Source of the DNA: CAZCAC01 sp964496575
GTDB taxonomy: Bacteria > Planctomycetota > UBA1135 > GCA-002686595
Length of the DNA stretch: 48,816 nucleotides
Direction: 5' to 3'
Assembly (NCBI GenBank): GCA_964496575.1
Contig: CAZCAC010000064.1
Span: 1 to 48,816, forward strand
Shown one piece after another: positions 44,389 through 48,816 of the stretch. The stretch's first letter is position 1. Every line of letters starts with the position of its first letter. The position numbers were made by a program, and so were the translations under genes. The notes below the pieces were generated by a model. The model saw only the letters and a list, made by a program, of their open reading frames with translations. It was not told where the DNA came from and ran no database searches.

Positions 44389-45537
44389 TCAGAGACCTTC
44401 GCCGAAGGAGGGCCCCGAGGGCTCTTCCTTCGCCGACTCGTCGGGCACCTCGGGGGTCGGTTCGACCTCGGCCCGCCGCGGCGGTTCCGGCTCGAGCTCT
44501 ACCTGCGGTTCCGGTTCGGGAACGGGCTCCGGCTCCGGCGCTGCGAAGAGACCGGCACCGAAACCGGGTCCGTCCTGGCGGATCTTCTTCTCCTCGACCT
44601 CGGGCTTCTCCGACCGCGGCGCCTCTCGGCGCGGTTCCGGGCGCGGGCGAGCGCGTTCGTCGCGGCGAGCACCCTCGTCACGGCGGCCACCTTCGTCACG
44701 GCGACCGCGACGACCGTCCGACCGCTGCGCTCCGCGACGGCCGCCCCGGCCTCCGCGATCGCGATCGCGTTCGCGATCGCGGTCACGATCTCGGTCGCGA
44801 TCGCCACGCTCTCCGCGGCGCGAATCGGAGCGATCGCGGTCCTCTCGTCGGGGGCGTTCCGGGCGCTCCGAGCGCCGGCCACCACCCCCGTGCTGGCGCG
44901 ATCCACCCGAGCGGCGTCGGCCGTCGGAACGATCGCGACCACCGGAGCGTTCGCGGCCCCGGCGCTCGACGGGCGGGTGCCCGTCGTTGTGGATCTCGCC
45001 CACCTCGAGGAACTCGGTGGGGATCGGGTCGGAGAGGTACAGGGAGATGCGATCGTAGAAGTTGATCCCCTGCTCCCAGGCGTCGAGGGCGTAGATCGTG
45101 ACCACCGCGTAGGTGCGCGCCTGGTGGCGGCCGGTCTCGATCGCCTCCTCGAAGCTCTTGGCGAGGTGCAGGAAGCGGCGACGCCCGGCGCGGAGGCCGT
45201 AGCGCTCGGCGCGTTCGGCGTCACGGCTGCCCAGCCCCACGTAGAGCAGCTCCGGCGGCTTGCAGGCCTCGCCGGGATCGACCTCGATCGAGTGGCCGTA
45301 CAGGGCGCGAATCCGCCCCTTCTTCAGGTCGTAGCGGACCCGGTCGCCGCTCTCGATCGCCTCGACGAGGTCTTCCTCCTCGATCGGCTCGCCCAGGCGC
45401 TCGTTGAGGGCCTGGACCACCTCGGCGACGTCGGCGGCACCGAAGCGGTCGAGCTCGAGATCGAACTCCTCGGGCTTGTGCCGGAGCATGTAGGCCAGGG
45501 AGCGGGTGATGTGTTCGATCCGGGACAGGTGGGGCAT
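44389..45537 (-). CDS. kptA: KptA/Tpt1-like RNA 2'-phosphotransferase with long charged tail
   Basis: A 382-aa protein. Residues 1-185 resemble KptA/Tpt1: LAYMLRHKPEEFDLELD (Arg19, His20), KGRIRALYGHSIEVD (Arg75/77, His82), GRRRFLHLAKSFEEA (Arg120/121). KptA removes a 2'-phosphate at RNA splice junctions using NAD. The usual HGT motif after LLY is VGL here (100-102), so NAD binding may differ. Residues ~190-382 are a disordered Arg/Asp/Gly-rich then Pro/Glu-rich tail, absent from ordinary KptA proteins of about 180-200 aa. A plausible -10 TATACT lies upstream. The Arg/Asp repeats are encoded by a GATCGC-type tandem repeat. Confidence 0.82.
   Translation of the reverse strand: MPHLSRIEHITRSLAYMLRHKPEEFDLELDRFGAADVAEVVQALNERLGEPIEEEDLVEAIESGDRVRYDLKKGRIRALYGHSIEVDPGEACKPPELLYVGLGSRDAERAERYGLRAGRRRFLHLAKSFEEAIETGRHQARTYAVVTIYALDAWEQGINFYDRISLYLSDPIPTEFLEVGEIHNDGHPPVERRGRERSGGRDRSDGRRRSGGSRQHGGGGRRSERPERPRREDRDRSDSRRGERGDRDRDRDRDRERDRDRGGRGGRRGAQRSDGRRGRRDEGGRRDEGARRDERARPRPEPRREAPRSEKPEVEEKKIRQDGPGFGAGLFAAPEPEPVPEPEPQVELEPEPPRRAEVEPTPEVPDESAKEEPSGPSFGEGL
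44754..44806 (-). repeat. GATCGC-type tandem repeat encoding Asp-Arg dipeptides
   Basis: Within the KptA-like tail the DNA is a degenerate 6-nt repeat (GATCGC and variants), encoding alternating Asp and Arg for about 16 residues. It is prone to length change by slippage. Confidence 0.75.
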
Positions 45538-45592
45538 TTCGAGAGGCGAGATCGGGTGAAAACAGACGAATTCCCGGGGTGGGGAGCCGCAC

Positions 45593-45621
45593 AGTATAGC
45601 CGCGGAACGGGGACGCTTCCA
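45593..45621 (-). promoter_or_regulatory. Candidate promoter for the KptA-like gene
   Basis: On the minus strand TATACT (45598 to 45593) is a strong -10 match in otherwise GC-rich DNA. The hexamer 17 nt upstream, TGGAAG, is a weak -35. Transcription would start near 45586, about 50 nt before the ATG at 45537. Confidence 0.4.
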
Positions 45622-45661
45622 CGGGCCGCTTGGAGGTCGCGCGCCCCCGCCGGGGCGGGCC

Positions 45662-47209
45662 TCAGGCGGCCGTGGGGGGCGCTCTCCCCGCCTCGAGCGG
45701 GCCGGTCTCCCCCTCGCTGCGGGCGATCACGGCCGCCCCGCAGGAATCGGACCAGACGTTGACCACCGTCCGCATCATGTCCAGGGGCCGGTCGACGGCC
45801 AGGAGCAGGGCCGCGCCCTCCAGGGGCAGGTTCAGGGCGGAGAGGATGGTCAGCATCATCACCAGCCCCGCCGAGGGGATCCCGGCGGCCCCGATGCTGG
45901 CCATCAGGGCCATGAAGACCACCAGCGCCTGGGAGGCGAGACCCAGCTCGTAGCCCCCGACGCTGGCGTAGTACTGGGCCAGGAAGATCACCCCGATGCA
46001 CTCGTAGAGCGCCGTGCCGTCCATGTTGATGGTCGCGCCCAGCGGCAGGGTGAAGGAGGTGATCTTGTTGCTCACCCGGCCCCGCCCCTCGACCGTCTTC
46101 AGGGTGACCGGCAGGGTCATGCTCGAGGAGCTGGTGCTGAAGGCGGTCATCAGCGCCGGGGCCATCGCCTTGGACCAGCCGCGCGGACTGATGCGGCCGA
46201 CGAAGCGCAGGACCAGCGGCAGGGTCACCGTCGCGTGCAGCACCAGCGCCAGCGCGACGGTGCCCATGTAGAGGAGCAGCGCGCGGAAGGGCTCGAAGCC
46301 GGTCGCGGCGACGACCTTGACCAGGAGGGCGAACACCCCGTACGGCAGGAGCGCGAGCACTCCCTCCGCCATCTTCATCATCACCTGGAAGAACGCCTCG
46401 AAGAACGTGCGCACCCGGTCGGAGTACGGTTCGGCGGTGCGGGTGATGAAGTAGCCGAGCAGCAGCGCGAAGAAGATGATCTGCAGCATCGCGCCGTTGG
46501 AGGTCATCGAGTCGACGATGTTCTCCGGCACCATGCGCCGGAAGACCTCGAAGAGATTCTCCTCACGCCGCCCCACGGCGGCGGCGGCGGAGAGGCCGAG
46601 CTGGGCACCGTCGCCCGGGCGGATCAGGTTGACCAGCGTCTGTCCGACCAGGATCGCGAGCAGGCTCGTCGCCACGTAGTAGCTGATCGTCTTGAGACCC
46701 AGCCGGCGCAGGTCCTTCAGCGCTCCCACGCTCGACACCCCGGTGACGATCGAGGAGAAGACCAGCGGCACGATCAACATCTTCAGCAGGGCGAGGAAGA
46801 TGTCCGCCGCGAAGGCGAAGGGTCTGATCCAGGCCGCGCGCGCGCAGCTGGCATCCATCCCCAGGGCCACCGGCACGGGTTCGGTCACCTCGGTGTCGCC
46901 GGGAGCGACGAGCCACAGGACCTGACCGTTCTCCGCCGCGGCGACCGCCCCGGCGAGGTCCTCGGGGGAGCGCAGCGGGAGCTCGTCCTCGGTCTCCGTG
47001 CCCCGGTCGACGATCAGCCGGTCGAAGACGCTCCCCGCGGCGATCTTCGCCTTCGCCGCGGGACCGGTGGCGGCGGTCACCTCGATCCCCGCCGGATTCT
47101 CGATGCAGGTGAGCCCGCTGAAGGCGCGTGCCTCCAGGAGCACCTGCATCAGGAGGCCGACGACGACCCCCCCGACCATCCAGAGCAGGACTTTCCAGTG
47201 GAGCTGCAA
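45662..47209 (-). CDS. Dicarboxylate/amino acid:cation symporter with PDZ-like insertion
   Basis: A 515-aa inner-membrane secondary transporter of the DAACS/SDF family. Hallmarks: STSSSSMTLPVTL (the Ser-rich hairpin), SFTLPLGATINMDGTALYE (NMDGT motif), and SAGLVMMLTILSALNLP. It takes up C4-dicarboxylates or acidic amino acids with Na+ or H+. Between helix 1 (about 7-26) and the second helix (from about 128) there are ~100 extra residues. Part of these (41-117) resembles a PDZ domain: GIEVTAATGPAAKAKIAAGS, then LRSPEDLAGAV and VLWLVAPGDTEVTEPVPV. Ordinary members lack this. TTG 47209 is chosen because LHWKVLLWM fits the family start. It lies 39 nt after the oxidoreductase gene. Confidence 0.88.
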   Translation of the reverse strand: MQLHWKVLLWMVGGVVVGLLMQVLLEARAFSGLTCIENPAGIEVTAATGPAAKAKIAAGSVFDRLIVDRGTETEDELPLRSPEDLAGAVAAAENGQVLWLVAPGDTEVTEPVPVALGMDASCARAAWIRPFAFAADIFLALLKMLIVPLVFSSIVTGVSSVGALKDLRRLGLKTISYYVATSLLAILVGQTLVNLIRPGDGAQLGLSAAAAVGRREENLFEVFRRMVPENIVDSMTSNGAMLQIIFFALLLGYFITRTAEPYSDRVRTFFEAFFQVMMKMAEGVLALLPYGVFALLVKVVAATGFEPFRALLLYMGTVALALVLHATVTLPLVLRFVGRISPRGWSKAMAPALMTAFSTSSSSMTLPVTLKTVEGRGRVSNKITSFTLPLGATINMDGTALYECIGVIFLAQYYASVGGYELGLASQALVVFMALMASIGAAGIPSAGLVMMLTILSALNLPLEGAALLLAVDRPLDMMRTVVNVWSDSCGAAVIARSEGETGPLEAGRAPPTAA

Positions 47210-47248
47210 GGCTCGGGGGGCGGCGTCTGGAGCAGAAAGGGGCCGCGG

Positions 47249-48577
47249 CTAGAACGCCTTGGTCGATCCCGGCATGGGGATCGGGTACTCGCCGTTCTCG
47301 TCGGGCAGGGTGGGCGGAGTGCCTTCCCAGGAGTACTCACTGGGAACGAGCGCCAGCTCCGAGTTGAGCGCGTCGTCCCAGCTGACCACCTGGCCGGAGT
47401 AGGTGGCCATCCGGCCCAGGATCGAGGTCAGCGTGCTCTTCGCGCCGTACTCGCCCTCGTCGTGCGAGGTGTTCTCGCGGATCGCGGCGAAGAGACGATC
47501 GTGCTCCACCTGGTAGGAGTTGGGCACCTTCTCGCGGTAGCGGAAGCTCCAGCCGCCGAAGCCCTGGATCTTGCCGCCGCCGATGTCCGCGGTCCCGTCG
47601 GAGCCGTGGGCGTGCTCGGAGACGCTGTGGAAGGTGTTGGGGATGTGACGGCACTGGCTGAACATCTTGGTGCCGTTCGCATAGGTGAACTCGACGAAGT
47701 GGTGGTCGAAGATCTCGCCGTACTTCTTGTCGGTTCGGACCTGCCGGCCGCCCTGCCCCTGGGCGCTGACGGGGTAGGCGTCCATCACCCAGTTGCAGAC
47801 GTCGAGGTTGTGGATGTGCTGCTCGCAGATGTGGTCGCCGCAGAGCCAGTTGAAGTAGTACCAGTTGCGCATCTGGTACTCCATCTCGCTCATGCCTTGC
47901 TTCCGCTCCTTCACCCAGACGCCGCCGCCGTCCCAGTAGGCGCGCAGGAGGACGATGTCGCCGATCGCTCCTTCCTTGAGCCTCTTGACGGTCTCGATGT
48001 AGCGAGCGTCGTGGTGGCGCTGGAGGCCGACGCCGACCTTCAGCCCCGCTTCCTTGGCCTTCGCTGCGGAAGCCAGCACGCGACGGATGCCGGGGCCGTC
48101 GACGGCGACCGGTTTCTCCATGAAGACGTGGATGCCGCGGTTCACCGCGTACTCGAAGTGCATCGGCCGGAAGCCGGGGGGCGTGGTCAGGATCACCACG
48201 TCGATGTCGAGGTCGAGTACCTTCTGGTAGGCGTCGAAGCCGACGAACTTGCGCTCCTCGGGGATGTCGAGCTTGTCCGCGTGCGCGGCGCTGAGCGTCT
48301 CCACGGCGTTGTCGAGGCGATCGCGGAAGGCGTCCGCCATCGCGACCAGCTTGACCGGCCCGGCGGTGGAGAGCGCCTGCGCGGCGGCCCCCTTGCCGCG
48401 ACCGCCGCAGCCGATCAGGGCGATCTGGAGGGTGTCGTCGAGGCGCGCTCGACTCCGGGCGATCGAGACGCCGCCGAGGAGACCGCTGCCGAGGGCGGCG
48501 GCCGAGGATTGCTTGAGGAAGTTGCGGCGGGAGAGAGGGTTCGGCTCTGGGGAGGCGCTCATGGTCTGCTCAGCCAT
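47249..48577 (-). CDS. Tat-exported Gfo/Idh/MocA family oxidoreductase
   Basis: A 442-aa protein with a twin-arginine signal (LSRRNFLKQSSAAALGSGLLGG, summarised as SRRNFLK plus a hydrophobic stretch). An N-terminal Rossmann domain has IALIGCGGRGKGAA, VVILTTPPGFRPMHFEYAV and VFMEKPVAVDG (EKP motif). The C-terminal domain contains GDHICEQHIHNLDVCNWVM and WSFRYREK. Such exported NAD(P)-dependent sugar or inositol dehydrogenase-like proteins are numerous in Planctomycetota; the substrate is unknown. ATG 48577 is preferred over 48562 and an upstream GTG/ATG because it leaves a normal-length Tat n-region, but no ribosome-binding site distinguishes them. Confidence 0.9.
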   Translation of the reverse strand: MAEQTMSASPEPNPLSRRNFLKQSSAAALGSGLLGGVSIARSRARLDDTLQIALIGCGGRGKGAAAQALSTAGPVKLVAMADAFRDRLDNAVETLSAAHADKLDIPEERKFVGFDAYQKVLDLDIDVVILTTPPGFRPMHFEYAVNRGIHVFMEKPVAVDGPGIRRVLASAAKAKEAGLKVGVGLQRHHDARYIETVKRLKEGAIGDIVLLRAYWDGGGVWVKERKQGMSEMEYQMRNWYYFNWLCGDHICEQHIHNLDVCNWVMDAYPVSAQGQGGRQVRTDKKYGEIFDHHFVEFTYANGTKMFSQCRHIPNTFHSVSEHAHGSDGTADIGGGKIQGFGGWSFRYREKVPNSYQVEHDRLFAAIRENTSHDEGEYGAKSTLTSILGRMATYSGQVVSWDDALNSELALVPSEYSWEGTPPTLPDENGEYPIPMPGSTKAF

Positions 48578-48657
48578 AGTTGAGGGGTGGGAATCGGACG
48601 GACGGGCCTCCGTTCTACGCTCCTGACCCTCGTTCGGCAAACCGTCCTCCCACGAGT

Positions 48658-48685
48658 GAGGCCGGATCGCCCCCGATCCGGCCTC
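48658..48685. terminator. Perfect 12-bp hairpin
   Basis: GAGGCCGGATCG pairs without mismatch with CGATCCGGCCTC around the loop CCCC. There is no T-tract on either side. It lies 80 nt upstream of the oxidoreductase start, so it is likely a terminator of a gene to the right on either strand, or a regulatory palindrome. Confidence 0.5.
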
Positions 48686-48775
48686 GAACGCGCCCCTGGA
48701 GGCGCGGAAGCGCCGCGGGTGGTGACCTCGACCGGGGGTCCGGCCCGGCCCGGCCGGGTTCCGCCGGCGTGTCTC

Positions 48776-48794
48776 CGAGCGCCGTTGGCGCTCG
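48776..48794. terminator. Perfect 8-bp hairpin near window end
   Basis: CGAGCGCC and GGCGCTCG flank the loop GTT. It belongs to the gene-free terminal 176 nt together with the 12-bp hairpin; the GC-only stretch between (48733-48770) also has several overlapping CCGG palindromes. No gene is seen from 48641 to the end. Confidence 0.4.
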
Positions 48795-48816
48795 CTCGTC
48801 GATCAGGCCCCGTCGA

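Overview
This is a GC-rich (roughly 70% by eye) bacterial segment with 34 protein-coding genes, no RNA genes, no insertion sequences and no CRISPR. The most likely source is a Planctomycetota-type genome, probably a draft or metagenome assembly. Supporting signs are a MoxR/DUF58/von Willebrand (VWA) operon carrying large secreted proteins, secreted prenyltransferase-like toroid proteins, a DUF1570-like lipoprotein, a Tat-exported Gfo/Idh/MocA oxidoreductase, a kinase-ATPase-TPR regulator and frequent TTG/GTG starts. A Kdo-kinase-like protein suggests an LPS-bearing outer membrane. The phylum call is inference. A 10-N gap next to poly-G tracts at 21348-21435 shows two contigs were joined there.

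Region 1 (1-21227, + strand) is a tightly packed cluster. It holds a MoxR AAA+ ATPase, a DUF58 protein, two membrane VWA proteins, a 1560-aa two-propeller secreted protein and a secreted alpha/alpha toroid protein. It continues with a DUF4175-like membrane protein, a 945-aa secreted coiled-coil protein, two small proteins, a second toroid protein and a lipoprotein with a broken zinc-protease motif. Several genes overlap by ATGA, and topology places most of the mass outside the inner membrane. MoxR plus VWA cores are known as chaperone-like or aerotolerance (Bat) modules, but the purpose of this larger assembly is not known to me. It is the best candidate for an undescribed system.

Region 2 (21228-26984, + strand) contains the assembly gap, a secreted esterase-like alpha/beta hydrolase, an SGNH-like hydrolase, a methyltransferase and a hybrid histidine kinase. 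Hairpins between units look like terminators.

Region 3 (26972-35013, - strand) is a run of eight genes. In transcription order they are a sigma54-activator-like AAA+ protein, a coupled secreted HEAT/TPR protein, an RlmI-like rRNA methyltransferase, thiS, thiG, a CPBP membrane protease, a gamma-carbonic anhydrase-like protein and larE. larE meets the histidine kinase tail to tail with a 13-nt overlap.

Region 4 (35014-43413, + strand) is the translation/transcription core nusA-infB-rbfA, without rimP in front, preceded by a leader with two hairpins. It is followed by a large Ser/Thr kinase-ATPase-TPR regulator.

Region 5 (43445-48577, - strand) holds, in transcription order, a Tat-exported Gfo/Idh/MocA oxidoreductase, a dicarboxylate symporter with a PDZ-like extracytoplasmic insertion, a KptA-like RNA 2'-phosphotransferase with a long Arg/Asp-rich tail, and the Kdo-kinase-like protein. 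Long open frames antisense to these genes are composition artefacts of the high GC content.
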